A stretch of 45,762 nucleotides of DNA, taken from positions 1 to 45,762 of the forward strand of contig JAFQWV010000018.1 in assembly GCA_017407325.1 (NCBI GenBank), given 5' to 3'. The stretch's first letter is position 1. Each line of letters opens with the position of its first letter. The position numbers were made by a program, and so were the translations under genes. The notes beneath the pieces are model-generated. The model saw only the letters and a list, made by a program, of their open reading frames with translations, was not told where the DNA came from and made no database searches. Positions 8,363 through 15,787 of this stretch are shown in pieces. Origin of the DNA: Clostridia bacterium. Its GTDB lineage: Bacteria > Bacillota > Clostridia > Christensenellales > Borkfalkiaceae.

Positions 8363-9010
8363 ATGAAATCAATATTAATTGTAGGATTAGGTAGATTTGG
8401 TAGACATATTGCAAATAAAGTGCATGAACTTGGTCACCACGTAATGGCAGTCGATAACAACGAAGAACGCGTAAATTCCGTATTGTCGTTCGTTACAAGC
8501 GCGCAGATTGGCGACAGCACTAAAAGAGAATTTTTAAATAGTTTAGGCGTTCGCGACTTTGACGTTTGTATCGTTGCTATCGGTGACGATTTCCAAAGCT
8601 CGCTTGAGACGACTTCTCTTTTGAAAGAGCTTGGTGCAAAGTTTGTAGTATCTCGTGCAGCGCGTGGCGTACATGCTAAATTCTTATTAAGAAACGGCGC
8701 TGACGAAGTAGTTTATCCTGAAAAAGAGCTTGCTGATTGGGTCGCTATAAGATATAGCTCAAACCGTGTATTCGACTATATTAAGCTTGCTGAAGGTTAT
8801 TCGATATTCGAAGTTGAAGTTCCTAAGTCTTGGGCTGGAAAAACGGTAGTCGAACTCGATATTCGTAAAAAATACAATATCAACTTACTTGCTCTTAAGC
8901 ACGAAGGCACGCTTAATCTTGCTATTACGCCACTTTCTATGTTTAAAGAAGGTGATAGAATTTTAGTTTTAGGTAGCGACAAAAATATTCAAAAATGCTT
9001 TAAGATCTAA
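8363..9010 (+). CDS. ktrA: Potassium uptake regulatory subunit, TrkA/KtrA family (RCK protein)
   Basis: 215 residues: an N-terminal Rossmann RCK domain with nucleotide loop GLGRFG (residues 8-13), acidic AVDNNEERV at the end of the second strand, and a C-terminal RCK_C domain from about residue 135. It is a cytoplasmic ring-forming gate that binds ATP/ADP or NAD(H) and controls the channel encoded upstream. The C-terminal domain is the known c-di-AMP site in Bacillota Ktr systems, but that cannot be proved here. Ribosome site AAGGTG precedes the ATG. A bidirectional terminator follows. Confidence 0.93.
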   Translation: MKSILIVGLGRFGRHIANKVHELGHHVMAVDNNEERVNSVLSFVTSAQIGDSTKREFLNSLGVRDFDVCIVAIGDDFQSSLETTSLLKELGAKFVVSRAARGVHAKFLLRNGADEVVYPEKELADWVAIRYSSNRVFDYIKLAEGYSIFEVEVPKSWAGKTVVELDIRKKYNINLLALKHEGTLNLAITPLSMFKEGDRILVLGSDKNIQKCFKI

Positions 9011-9023
9011 TTTAAGACGTTCA

Positions 9024-9054
9024 AAAACGCACCTCGAATTTTCGAGGTGCGTTT
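9024..9054. terminator. Bidirectional terminator between ktrA and the TerB-like gene
   Basis: AAAACGCACCTCGAA and TTCGAGGTGCGTTTT are perfect complements around TT, with A and T tracts on either side, between convergent genes. Confidence 0.9.
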
Positions 9055-9069
9055 TATAGTTTGAATTGA

Positions 9070-9495
9070 TTATTTAATCAATTTGATTAGATAAGAGTAT
9101 TCAACGTTGTTAATGTTATGGTCTATTGCGATGGTTGCTGTACAGAGATTGAGGAGTTCGCTTTTAATGTTTGCTGGCATATTATCAACGACTTCGTCAA
9201 ATAAATTAACCATTTTTTCATCTCTGTGCGTTTTTACCATATTAATAAGTTCTTCTTCAGAAAAGCTTTGGAAAACGTCTTTAATAAATTGAAGTTCATC
9301 TTTAGAAAGCTTGCCGTCTACTGCAACAACGGTAAAAATAAATCCTGCTAATAGTTCAGCGGCTTTATCTTCGTTAGAAAGGTTTTCGGTAAGATGTGGT
9401 AAAACTATAGACATAGCGTGTGCTGCAACAGTGTAAAGATCTTCGCGAGAACTGTTTACAAAACTTTGTAAAATTTCATCGAGTTCATTTGCCAT
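9070..9495 (-). CDS. TerB-like helical protein
   Basis: 141 residues, all-helical by appearance, cytoplasmic, with no signal or membrane segment. Residues 45-75 (KAAELLAGFIFTVVAVDGKLSKDEL) carry the acidic VDGKLSKDE motif typical of TerB/DjlA-type domains, which may bind metal. The C-terminal part, ATIAIDHNINNVEYSYLIKLI, repeats the D-x-x-x-x-x-x-E pattern, consistent with the internally duplicated TerB fold. Such stand-alone proteins are often annotated as tellurite-resistance-like, but the function is unknown. It has its own promoter (9534-9562) and ribosome site AAGGAG. The adjacent potassium genes are convergent and probably unrelated. Confidence 0.7.
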   Translation of the reverse strand: MANELDEILQSFVNSSREDLYTVAAHAMSIVLPHLTENLSNEDKAAELLAGFIFTVVAVDGKLSKDELQFIKDVFQSFSEEELINMVKTHRDEKMVNLFDEVVDNMPANIKSELLNLCTATIAIDHNINNVEYSYLIKLIK

Positions 9496-9533
9496 TGTGT
9501 TTATCTCCTTAACAATTAAAATATTATGTTTTC

Positions 9534-9562
9534 ATTATATCACAGTAAAATTATTATGTCAA
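9534..9562 (-). promoter_or_regulatory. Promoter of the TerB-like gene
   Basis: Minus strand TTGACA (9562-9557), 17 bp, TATAAT (9539-9534): full consensus in both boxes. Confidence 0.85.
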
Positions 9563-9703
9563 TACCCAATTTTTTATAAAAAATTTTTTGTTTAATAATA
9601 TTAATTTTTTGAATAAAATTATACATTTATAAAAATAACATAAAGTCGTATAATTATAAAAATATATCTTTTCGCACTTTTTAAAAAGTCGAGCGTTATT
9701 TGC

Positions 9704-9769
9704 TTTACTTAAATTTATAAATTTAGTATAATGTTAAAGTATTAACACTTTACTTAACTAAAGTATTAA
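9704..9769 (+). promoter_or_regulatory. Promoter and possible operator of the amino-acid ABC operon
   Basis: TTTACT (9704-9709), 17 bp, TATAAT (9727-9732). Just downstream the 11-mer TAAAGTATTAA occurs twice, at 9735-9745 and 9759-9769, 24 bp apart (about two helical turns on the same face), with ACTTTA between them. Two equal sites at the transcription start suit a repressor, perhaps amino-acid responsive. The promoter is firm and the operator idea is inference. Confidence 0.65.
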
Positions 9770-9787
9770 AAATAAAAGGAGACAAAA

Positions 9788-10567
9788 ATGAAAAAGATTA
9801 TTACACTTATTTCTGTTTTCGTTCTTTCGCTATCTTGTTTATTTATGTTTAGTGGATGTAACGTTAAGCCATCTTTAGACGACGGTGTTTTGACCGTTGG
9901 CTACACAATTTACCCACCAATGAACTATTTTGAAGACGATGCTAAAAGCGTTTTCGTTGGTTTCGATACTGAACTTGCTAAAGAAGTTGGCAAGATTTTA
10001 GAAGTTGAAATTGAATTTAAAGAAATCGTTTGGGATAATAAAGTTACCGCATTAAACACTTACGAAATTGATTGCGTTTGGAATGGTATGACGATTACTG
10101 AAGAATTGCAAGAAGCGATGGCTATCACTGATGCTTACTTAGAAAATAAGCAAGTTATTATTTGTCAATCAAGCGTAAAAGATAGCTATACGTCAAAAGA
10201 AAGCATCAATAATGCAAGCGAAGTATTAGTAGAAGCAGGCTCTGCAGGTGAAAACGTTGCAAAAGAAGTTGCTGGTTTTGATACTTCAAAATTATTAACT
10301 TTAGAAGCGCAAAGAAACACTATACTCGAGGTTAAAACTTCATCATTAAAAATTGGTATTATTGATATGCTAATGGCTAAAGTTTTAGTTGGACCAAATT
10401 CAACAAATCCAGACCTTGATTACGTTGACGTTGATTTCCCAATAGAATACTTTGGTATTGGTTTTAGAAAGAAGGATACTCAAACCAGAGATTTAGTAAA
10501 TGACGCTATTAAACAACTAAAAGAAAACGGAAAATTTGACGAGCTTTTAGCAAAATATTACTCATAA
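9788..10567 (+). CDS. Amino-acid ABC transporter substrate-binding lipoprotein
   Basis: 259 residues. The lipoprotein signal has KK, a hydrophobic core and a lipobox ending FSGC, with the lipidated cysteine at about residue 24. The mature part is a family-3 solute-binding protein: the start VLTVGYTIYPPMNYFEDD, then FVGFDTELAKEVGKILEVE, and an IDCVWNGMTIT segment, as in polar amino-acid binders. It sits outside the membrane, presenting an amino acid (or cystine-like compound) to the permease encoded next. The ribosome site AAAGGAG (9775-9781) fixes the start. The permease ATG comes 2 bases after the stop. The ligand cannot be told; polar amino acid is most likely. Confidence 0.93.
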   Translation: MKKIITLISVFVLSLSCLFMFSGCNVKPSLDDGVLTVGYTIYPPMNYFEDDAKSVFVGFDTELAKEVGKILEVEIEFKEIVWDNKVTALNTYEIDCVWNGMTITEELQEAMAITDAYLENKQVIICQSSVKDSYTSKESINNASEVLVEAGSAGENVAKEVAGFDTSKLLTLEAQRNTILEVKTSSLKIGIIDMLMAKVLVGPNSTNPDLDYVDVDFPIEYFGIGFRKKDTQTRDLVNDAIKQLKENGKFDELLAKYYS

Positions 10568-10569
10568 TC

Positions 10570-11217
10570 ATGGATTTTTTAACTGTTACGTTACAACTTT
10601 TAGAAGGTTTCGTTACCACCTTAGAACTTTTTGGGCTTACACTTTTATTCTCTTTACCATTAGGTCTTATCATAGCCTTTGGTGCTATGAGTAAGTTTAA
10701 GCCACTTAAAGCTGTGGTAAAAACTTTCGTTTGGATAATTCGCGGAACGCCTTTAATGTTGCAGGTTATTGCTGTTTATTACGGTCCTGCTTTGCTTTTT
10801 GAAGGTATTGGTATGCTTCCAAGATTTATTGCAGTTATGGTTGCTTTCGTTATAAATTATGCTTGCTATTTCTCTGAAATTTTCAGAGGTGGTATAGAAG
10901 CAATTCCGAAAGGTCAATCAGAAGCTGGTAGGGTGCTTGGGCTTAACAAATTTCAAATTTTTAGCAAAATTATTCTTTTGCAGGTTATAAAAAGAATAGT
11001 TGCGCCAATGTCTAACGAAATTATAACGCTCGTTAAAGATACGTCTTTAGCGCGCGTTATCGTCGTTACGGAGATTTTAAAAGTAGCACAAGATTTTACT
11101 GCAAAAGGCTTGATTTGGCCACTTTTCTACACCGCGATTTACTATTTGATTTTCGTTGGCGTTTTAACTATACTTTTTGGATTTATCGAGAAAAAACTCT
11201 CGTTCTATAAGGAGTAG
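10570..11217 (+). CDS. Amino-acid ABC transporter permease
   Basis: 215 residues with about five membrane helices, the HisM/GlnP type. The EAA cytoplasmic loop that contacts the ATPase is visible as EAIPKGQSEAGRVLGLNKFQ (about residues 114-133). The N-terminal region GLTLLFSLPLGLIIAFGAMSK and VWIIRGTPLMLQ (start of the transmembrane domain) are also typical. Only one permease gene is present, so a homodimer is expected. It is coupled to the binding-protein gene (2-bp gap) and the ATPase gene (3-bp gap). No separate ribosome site is obvious, so translation probably depends on coupling. Confidence 0.93.
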   Translation: MDFLTVTLQLLEGFVTTLELFGLTLLFSLPLGLIIAFGAMSKFKPLKAVVKTFVWIIRGTPLMLQVIAVYYGPALLFEGIGMLPRFIAVMVAFVINYACYFSEIFRGGIEAIPKGQSEAGRVLGLNKFQIFSKIILLQVIKRIVAPMSNEIITLVKDTSLARVIVVTEILKVAQDFTAKGLIWPLFYTAIYYLIFVGVLTILFGFIEKKLSFYKE

Positions 11218-11220
11218 TTT

Positions 11221-12021
11221 ATGGCATTTTTAGAAGTTAGAAACATACATAAACAATTTGGCGATCTCGTTGTTTTAAAAGGGATTGATTTTGACCTTGA
11301 ACGTGGAGAAGTTTTATCGATAATAGGATCTTCTGGTAACGGTAAAACTACACTTTTAAGATGCATCAATTTCTTGGAAATTGCTAGCGTAGGTACAATC
11401 GCTTTAGACGGTGAAGAAATTTTTTCTGCAGATAAAAAATACACCGATAAGGAACTTACGAAAATTCAACACGATATCGGATTAGTTTTTCAAAGCTTTA
11501 ACCTGTTTCCACAATACACAGCATTGCAAAACGTAACTCTTGCACTTGACGTTAAGGCTGAAAATGAGTTAAAAGAACAAAAAATTGGTTATTTTCAAAG
11601 AAAAAAATTGATGAAAGACATTAAAAAAGAAAATATCGAATATGCAAAAAGCATTTTAGATAAAGTTGGACTAATAGATAAAATTGATTATTATCCTTGT
11701 CAGCTTTCTGGTGGTCAGCAGCAGCGCGTTGCTATTGCTCGCGCACTGTCACTGAAGCCTAAAATTTTGTGTTTTGACGAACCGACTAGTGCATTAGACC
11801 CAGAACTTACCGGTGAAGTTTTAAGGGTTATTAAAGAACTAAAAAGTCCTGAAATTGCAATGATTATAGTTACTCACGAAATGAAATTCGCAAAAGAAGT
11901 TTCTGATAAAGTGATTTTTATGGCTGACGGCTTAATTGAAGAAATGGGAACAACCGAGCAAATTTTTGAAAAATCACAAAATCCTAAAACCCTTGCTTTC
12001 TTAGGTAATTTTGCAGAATAA
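11221..12021 (+). CDS. Amino-acid ABC transporter ATP-binding protein
   Basis: 266 residues. Walker A GSSGNGKT (about 36-43), Q-loop in LVFQSFNLFPQYTA, signature LSGGQQQR, Walker B ILCFDEPTSALDPE and the switch histidine in VTHEM are all present, as in GlnQ/HisP-type ATPases. A charged insert of about 25 residues between the Q-loop and signature (KEQKIGYFQRKKLMKDIKKE) is somewhat longer than in E. coli GlnQ. The subunit drives import by the permease encoded upstream. Ribosome site AAGGAG lies within the end of the permease gene. A terminator follows at 12030-12065. Confidence 0.95.
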   Translation: MAFLEVRNIHKQFGDLVVLKGIDFDLERGEVLSIIGSSGNGKTTLLRCINFLEIASVGTIALDGEEIFSADKKYTDKELTKIQHDIGLVFQSFNLFPQYTALQNVTLALDVKAENELKEQKIGYFQRKKLMKDIKKENIEYAKSILDKVGLIDKIDYYPCQLSGGQQQRVAIARALSLKPKILCFDEPTSALDPELTGEVLRVIKELKSPEIAMIIVTHEMKFAKEVSDKVIFMADGLIEEMGTTEQIFEKSQNPKTLAFLGNFAE

Positions 12022-12029
12022 TAAGTTTA

Positions 12030-12065
12030 AAAGCGTTCAACCACGATTTTATGGTCGAACGCTTT
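12030..12065 (+). terminator. Terminator of the ABC operon
   Basis: Arms AAAGCGTTC and GAACGCTTT, extended inward by ACCA/TGGT, lie 9 bp after the ATPase stop. Confidence 0.8.
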
Positions 12066-12077
12066 AGTGTTTATAAA

Positions 12078-12246
12078 GTGAAATATTTGGCTTACCAAAT
12101 GTGAAATAATGTGTAACACATTGTGAAATATTACTTTCGTAATGTGAAATGAAATAAATCTTTACACGCCAAAGGCATTTCACTTGACAAAAGTCAAATT
12201 TCACGCACGAGTGCATTTCACAAATCGCGTGAGCGATTTATTTCGT
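12078..12246. repeat. GTGAAAT-box array with a hairpin in every spacer
   Basis: GTGAAAT occurs at 12078, 12101, 12123 and 12144, then as ATTTCAC at 12177, 12198 and 12215, and as a worn ATTTCGT at 12240. The boxes point inward to a centre around 12160. Every spacer is a short inverted repeat of different sequence: ATTTGG-CTTA-CCAAAT, AATGTG-TAA-CACATT, ATTAC-TTTC-GTAAT, (centre) GCC-AAA-GGC, TTGAC-AAAA-GTCAA, GCAC-GA-GTGC, AAATCGC-GTGA-GCGATTT. Loops are 2-4 nt. The box is conserved while stem sequences vary, so the structure rather than the spacer sequence is kept. No open reading frame fits. It lies between the ABC terminator and the tRNA-Leu terminator. Confidence 0.85.
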
Positions 12247-12248
12247 TG

Positions 12249-12287
12249 AAAAAAGCACACAATGTCCGAAACATTGTGTGCTTTTTT
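12249..12287 (-). terminator. Terminator of tRNA-Leu
   Basis: AAAGCACACAATGT and ACATTGTGTGCTTT pair perfectly around CCGAA, with T tracts on both sides. On the minus strand it begins 3 bp after the tRNA's CCA. Confidence 0.9.
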
Positions 12288-12289
12288 TC

Positions 12290-12373
12290 TGGTGTCGAGG
12301 ATGAGACTTGAACTCACACGGGTTAACCATACGCCCCTCAAACGTACGCGTCTGCCGATTCCGCCACCCCGAC
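12290..12373 (-). tRNA. tRNA-Leu (anticodon GAG)
   Basis: 84 nt with a long variable arm. Acceptor GTCGGGG pairs with CCTCGAC (one G-T pair). The anticodon stem TACGT/GCGTA holds TTGAGGG, giving GAG for CTC codons. CCA is encoded. The D arm GGCGGAATCGGCAGACGC is typical of leucine tRNAs. Confidence 0.93.
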
Positions 12374-12390
12374 AAATTCAATGCTCGTTT

Positions 12391-12419
12391 ATTTTACAAA
12401 ATTTTTATTTGCTTGTCAA
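12391..12419 (-). promoter_or_regulatory. Promoter of tRNA-Leu
   Basis: Minus strand TTGACA (12419-12414), 17 bp, TAAAAT (12396-12391). Confidence 0.8.
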
Positions 12420-12436
12420 GAATTTTTACAAAGTAT

Positions 12437-12465
12437 TTGATAAAAATAAAAAAATATGTTATGAT
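12437..12465 (+). promoter_or_regulatory. Promoter of the DUF4190-like gene
   Basis: TTGATA (12437-12442), 17 bp, TATGAT (12460-12465). Predicted transcription start near 12472 supports the ATG at 12528 rather than the GTG at 12489, which would lie too close to the mRNA 5' end. Confidence 0.7.
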
Positions 12466-12527
12466 ATTTCTACTAAATTTATACTTTCGTGTTAAAAATA
12501 CAATTTTTAACCGAAAATAGGGCAAAT

Positions 12528-13025
12528 ATGGACCAAAATAATTTTAATTTTGAAAATGAAAGTTTAGAAAATGAATTAAATAATGACGAAATAATTGAAA
12601 CAAAGGGTATCGACGGAAATGTTGACGAAGAAAATTTTGATACTTTTAAATTAGATAATGAGCCGTCAGATAGCCAAGGCGAGAAAGAAGTTCAAATTTC
12701 TGAATTTAAAGAAGCTGAAAAATCTTCGCTTGAGGATAAAATTAAAGGGCAAAAGCGCGCCATGAAAGTTCCACTTGTTCTTTCGCTGTTTGGCTTAATT
12801 TTGTCGTTGTTTTGTGGTTCGGGTTTACCACTTTCAATAGTGGGGTTTATACTTGCAAACGTAAAATACAAAAAAATCAAAAGTCAATCGCTTTTATGGG
12901 CTAAAAATCTTGGGCTTTTAGGTATCATTATGAACGTGGTATTTACCGTTTCATTATCAATTTTTATCGCTATGATGGAAATTGCAAATCCCGATTATAG
13001 CTTTTTGTCGCTATTGATTTTTTAA
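12528..13025 (+). CDS. Acidic-tailed small membrane protein (DUF4190-like)
   Basis: 165 residues from the ATG at 12528, which has a weak AGGG ribosome site; an upstream GTG at 12489 would add 13 residues but has none. Residues 1-70 are highly acidic and probably disordered (many E, D, N). Then come a short basic segment and two hydrophobic hairpin helices with the small-residue pattern LSLFGLILSLFCGSGLPLSI and LGLLGIIMNVVFTVSLSIF, reminiscent of DUF4190/DUF4064 membrane domains. It is likely a plasma-membrane protein with a large cytoplasmic acidic N-terminus. Function unknown. It is upstream of, but has a promoter separate from, the next pair of winged-helix-like genes. Confidence 0.65.
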   Translation: MDQNNFNFENESLENELNNDEIIETKGIDGNVDEENFDTFKLDNEPSDSQGEKEVQISEFKEAEKSSLEDKIKGQKRAMKVPLVLSLFGLILSLFCGSGLPLSIVGFILANVKYKKIKSQSLLWAKNLGLLGIIMNVVFTVSLSIFIAMMEIANPDYSFLSLLIF

Positions 13026-13031
13026 AACGTA

Positions 13032-13060
13032 TTTCAATTTCATTATTTCTGTATTAAAAT
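13032..13060 (+). promoter_or_regulatory. Promoter of the uvrBA operon
   Basis: TTTCAA (13032-13037), 17 bp, TAAAAT (13055-13060), about 30 bp before the first ATG at 13090. I found no convincing LexA (GAAC-N4-GTTC) box here. Confidence 0.55.
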
Positions 13061-13089
13061 GACCAAAAAATCACAAAATACAGTTAAAT

Positions 13090-13470
13090 ATGTTAGACGA
13101 AAGAACAGTTTGTTTGCTTAAAATTATAAATGAAAAATGCGCCGAAGGTAGCTATAAGGTTTTAGCTATTGACGAGCTTGTGAAAGAGTTTCCAAGCTAT
13201 TACAAAGCAGATAGCGACCTTATTAAACTTATGATTACAGCGCTTACAAGCGTAAATTTTATTTCCGTTAAGTTTGATAAAGACGACGAGTTTTGCATAT
13301 CGCCAACTCCGAAAGGTAGAGAGTATATTGAAAGCGCGAAAAAACAGCAAGAAAAGATAGACGAGCCGAAAAATCGTGATTATCTTGGCTATTTTTTCAT
13401 TTTCCTATGCGTTTTTTTAGGAACTTTCTTAGCGTTTTTTTTGATTAAACTCATTGGTGGGATATGCTAA
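13090..13470 (+). CDS. Winged-helix-like protein with C-terminal membrane anchor (first of a pair)
   Basis: 126 residues. Residues 1-85 look like a small helix-turn-helix or winged-helix domain (MLDERTVCLLKIINEKC, then a helical DELVKEF, then a strand-rich FISVKFDKDDEFCISPTPKGREYI end). After a charged linker a single hydrophobic helix (YFFIFLCVFLGTFLAFFLIKLIGG) ends the protein, so it would be tail-anchored with the domain in the cytoplasm. The neighbouring gene encodes a protein of the same plan. It overlaps that gene by 7 bp and lies in the uvrBA transcript. Family not recognised; DNA binding is inferred only from secondary-structure appearance. Confidence 0.65.
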   Translation: MLDERTVCLLKIINEKCAEGSYKVLAIDELVKEFPSYYKADSDLIKLMITALTSVNFISVKFDKDDEFCISPTPKGREYIESAKKQQEKIDEPKNRDYLGYFFIFLCVFLGTFLAFFLIKLIGGIC

Positions 13471-13823
13471 ACAAAAAAGAAAGGGCGGTTATGAACGTCA
13501 TTTATAATAAATGCAAAAGTGGTACTTGCTGTCTGATATCGATTGACGAAATTTACAAAAAACTTTCTAAAAACAGAAAAATGACTAAAGAAAACATACA
13601 AAAAGTCGTGCATTTATTAGAACTTGACGACTATTTTGAAGTTGTTAATTCCGAACGCCGTGGCGAGCCTGTTTTATGTATTAATCTACATTCAAAAGGC
13701 TTGTCGTTTAGGCGTGAGATTGTTCAACTTCGACGTATGATTTTTATTCGTCTTTTACTTGCCGGTATGAGTGCGGTTGCAACTTTTATAGTCGGTAGAA
13801 TTTTATTTTTCTTTTTCACTTAA
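13464..13823 (+). CDS. Winged-helix-like protein with C-terminal membrane anchor (second of a pair)
   Basis: 119 residues with the same layout as the product of 13090-13470. The start [20 protein letters not shown] parallels MLDERTVCLLKIINEKCAEG, followed by IDEIYKKL (against IDELVKEF), a basic helix and a strand-rich [24 protein letters not shown] membrane helix ([25 protein letters not shown]) ends it. The two are likely tandem paralogues that have diverged greatly. The gene overlaps its partner by 7 bp and precedes uvrB by 7 bp, with AAGGG as uvrB's ribosome site. A membrane-tethered regulator or sensor is possible; no function is established. Confidence 0.65.
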   Translation: MLNKKERAVMNVIYNKCKSGTCCLISIDEIYKKLSKNRKMTKENIQKVVHLLELDDYFEVVNSERRGEPVLCINLHSKGLSFRREIVQLRRMIFIRLLLAGMSAVATFIVGRILFFFFT

Positions 13824-13830
13824 GGGTTAT

Positions 13831-15786
13831 ATGGATAAATTTATTTTACACTCTAAATACAAGCCTACGGGACATCAACCGGAAGCTATTGAAAAACTTA
13901 CCGAAGGGGTAAAAGACGGGCTTAGAACGCAAGTTTTAGTCGGTGTTACCGGAAGCGGTAAGACTTTTACTATGGCTAACGTTATCGCAAACTGCAACCG
14001 TCCGACTTTAGTAATTGCACACAACAAAACGCTTGCAGCCCAGCTTTGTAACGAATTTAGAGAGTTTTTTCCTGAAAATAGGGTGGAATATTTTGTTTCT
14101 TATTACGATTATTACCAGCCTGAATCTTATCTGCCTCAAACAGATACATACATTGAAAAAGATTTAAAAATAAACGATGAAATAGATAAATTGCGCCACA
14201 GTGCAACTTGCGCTCTATGCGAACGCAGAGACGTTATAGTCGTTGCATCAGTTTCGTGTATTTACGGTTTAGGTGCACCGGAAGAATATTACAGTTTGTC
14301 AATTTCACTTCGACCGGGTATGAAGTTAGAACGCGACGAGTTGCTTAGAAAATTAGTTTCTATTCAGTACACTAGAAACGACATAGAATTTACCCGTTCA
14401 AATTTCAGAGTGCGTGGTGACGTCGTTGAAATTTTTCCAGCTTCAAACTCTGAAAGGGGAATAAGAGTAGAATTTTTTGGTGACGAGATTGACAGAATTT
14501 GCGAAACCGAAGCAATAACGGGTAAGGTTATTTCAGAACTTAAGCACGCCGCAATTTTCCCTGCAAGCCACTATGCTGTTGGAACGGATATATTAAAAGA
14601 TGCCCTTAAAAACATTGAAAACGATATGCACGACGAAGTTCGCGAGCATAAGGAGAACGACCGTCTAATCGAAGCACAGCGCCTTTCTCAGCGCACTGCG
14701 TACGATATTGAAATGATGTCCGAAATTGGATATTGTAGTGGCGTTGAAAACTATTCTAGATATTTTGATAAAAGAGAAATTGGTGAACCACCGTTTACAC
14801 TTTTAGATTATTTTCCAGACGACTTCTTGGTTTTTGTTGACGAAAGTCATATGACTATACCACAGCTTCGCGCAATGTATAACGGCGATAGATCAAGAAA
14901 GAAAAATCTCGTTGATTACGGGTTTAGACTTAAATCTGCATACGATAATAGACCACTACAATTTCAAGAGTTTGAAGAAAGAATTAATCAATGGATTTGC
15001 GTTTCGGCAACACCGCAAAACTACGAATTAGAACTTTCCGACCAAACGGTTGAACAACTTATACGCCCAACGGGACTACTTGATCCGATTATTGAAGTCA
15101 GAAAAACCGACGGACAAATTGACGACCTTATGAACGAAATCGTTAAGGTTATTGAAAACAAAGGTCGAGTTCTAGTTACGACTTTAACTAAGAAAATGAG
15201 CGAAAGTCTTACTGATTATCTAAAAGAACACGGTCACAAAGTAAGGTATATGCACAGCGAGATTGACACGCTTGAAAGAATTGATATCATTAACGAATTA
15301 AGAAGTGGCGAAATTGACGTTTTAGTAGGTATTAACCTACTAAGAGAAGGGCTTGATATGCCAGAAGTTAAGCTCGTTGCGATACTTGACGCGGATAAAG
15401 AAGGTTTCTTAAGAAGTGATACTGCGCTTATTCAAACGGTCGGCAGAACGGCAAGAAACTCTGAAGGTCGTGTTATTATGTACGCTGACACTATAACAGG
15501 AAGTATGAAGCGCGCAATAGATGAAACTAACCGTCGTAGACAAATTCAAATGGCTTATAACGACGAGCATGGAATAGTTCCTACGACCATTATAAAAGAA
15601 ATTAAAAGTACGCTTAATATCACTAAAAAGGTTTCTAAAGTTTCGGAAATTAAACTTAAGGATATCCCTGAAGAAATTGAAAAACTCAAAGCAATGCTTA
15701 AAATATTCTCTGCTAATTTTGAGTTTGAAAAGTGTATTGAAATTAGAGATACTATCGCAGAATTGAAGAAAAAGATGAGAAAATAA
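13831..15786 (+). CDS. uvrB: Excinuclease ABC subunit B
   Basis: 651 residues, normal for UvrB. It receives damaged DNA from UvrA and positions UvrC for incision in nucleotide excision repair. Visible: Walker A GVTGSGKT (residues 38-45), the damage-verifying beta-hairpin region [13 protein letters not shown] (about residues 90-105), DEAD-like box VDESH, helicase motifs VSATP and [14 protein letters not shown], the QTVGRTARN motif VI, and the C-terminal UVR motif ([18 protein letters not shown]) that binds UvrC. It directly precedes uvrA (1-bp gap). No truncation. Confidence 0.98.
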   Translation: MDKFILHSKYKPTGHQPEAIEKLTEGVKDGLRTQVLVGVTGSGKTFTMANVIANCNRPTLVIAHNKTLAAQLCNEFREFFPENRVEYFVSYYDYYQPESYLPQTDTYIEKDLKINDEIDKLRHSATCALCERRDVIVVASVSCIYGLGAPEEYYSLSISLRPGMKLERDELLRKLVSIQYTRNDIEFTRSNFRVRGDVVEIFPASNSERGIRVEFFGDEIDRICETEAITGKVISELKHAAIFPASHYAVGTDILKDALKNIENDMHDEVREHKENDRLIEAQRLSQRTAYDIEMMSEIGYCSGVENYSRYFDKREIGEPPFTLLDYFPDDFLVFVDESHMTIPQLRAMYNGDRSRKKNLVDYGFRLKSAYDNRPLQFQEFEERINQWICVSATPQNYELELSDQTVEQLIRPTGLLDPIIEVRKTDGQIDDLMNEIVKVIENKGRVLVTTLTKKMSESLTDYLKEHGHKVRYMHSEIDTLERIDIINELRSGEIDVLVGINLLREGLDMPEVKLVAILDADKEGFLRSDTALIQTVGRTARNSEGRVIMYADTITGSMKRAIDETNRRRQIQMAYNDEHGIVPTTIIKEIKSTLNITKKVSKVSEIKLKDIPEEIEKLKAMLKIFSANFEFEKCIEIRDTIAELKKKMRK

Positions 15787-15787
15787 T

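Noticed and set aside
9024-9054. Regulatory attenuator for the TerB-like gene
   Set aside because: It is the shared terminator of convergent genes, lying downstream of both.
12078-12246. CRISPR array
   Set aside because: Repeat units are 7 bp and spacers 10-18 bp, all palindromic, with inversion at the centre; no Cas genes are nearby.
12489-12527. GTG start 39 bp upstream for the acidic membrane protein
   Set aside because: It is about 17 nt from the predicted transcript start and lacks a ribosome site; the ATG at 12528 fits better.
13095-13115. LexA/SOS box before the uvrBA operon
   Set aside because: GAACAGTTTGTT is only a partial match to GAAC-N4-GTTC and lies inside the coding region of the first gene.
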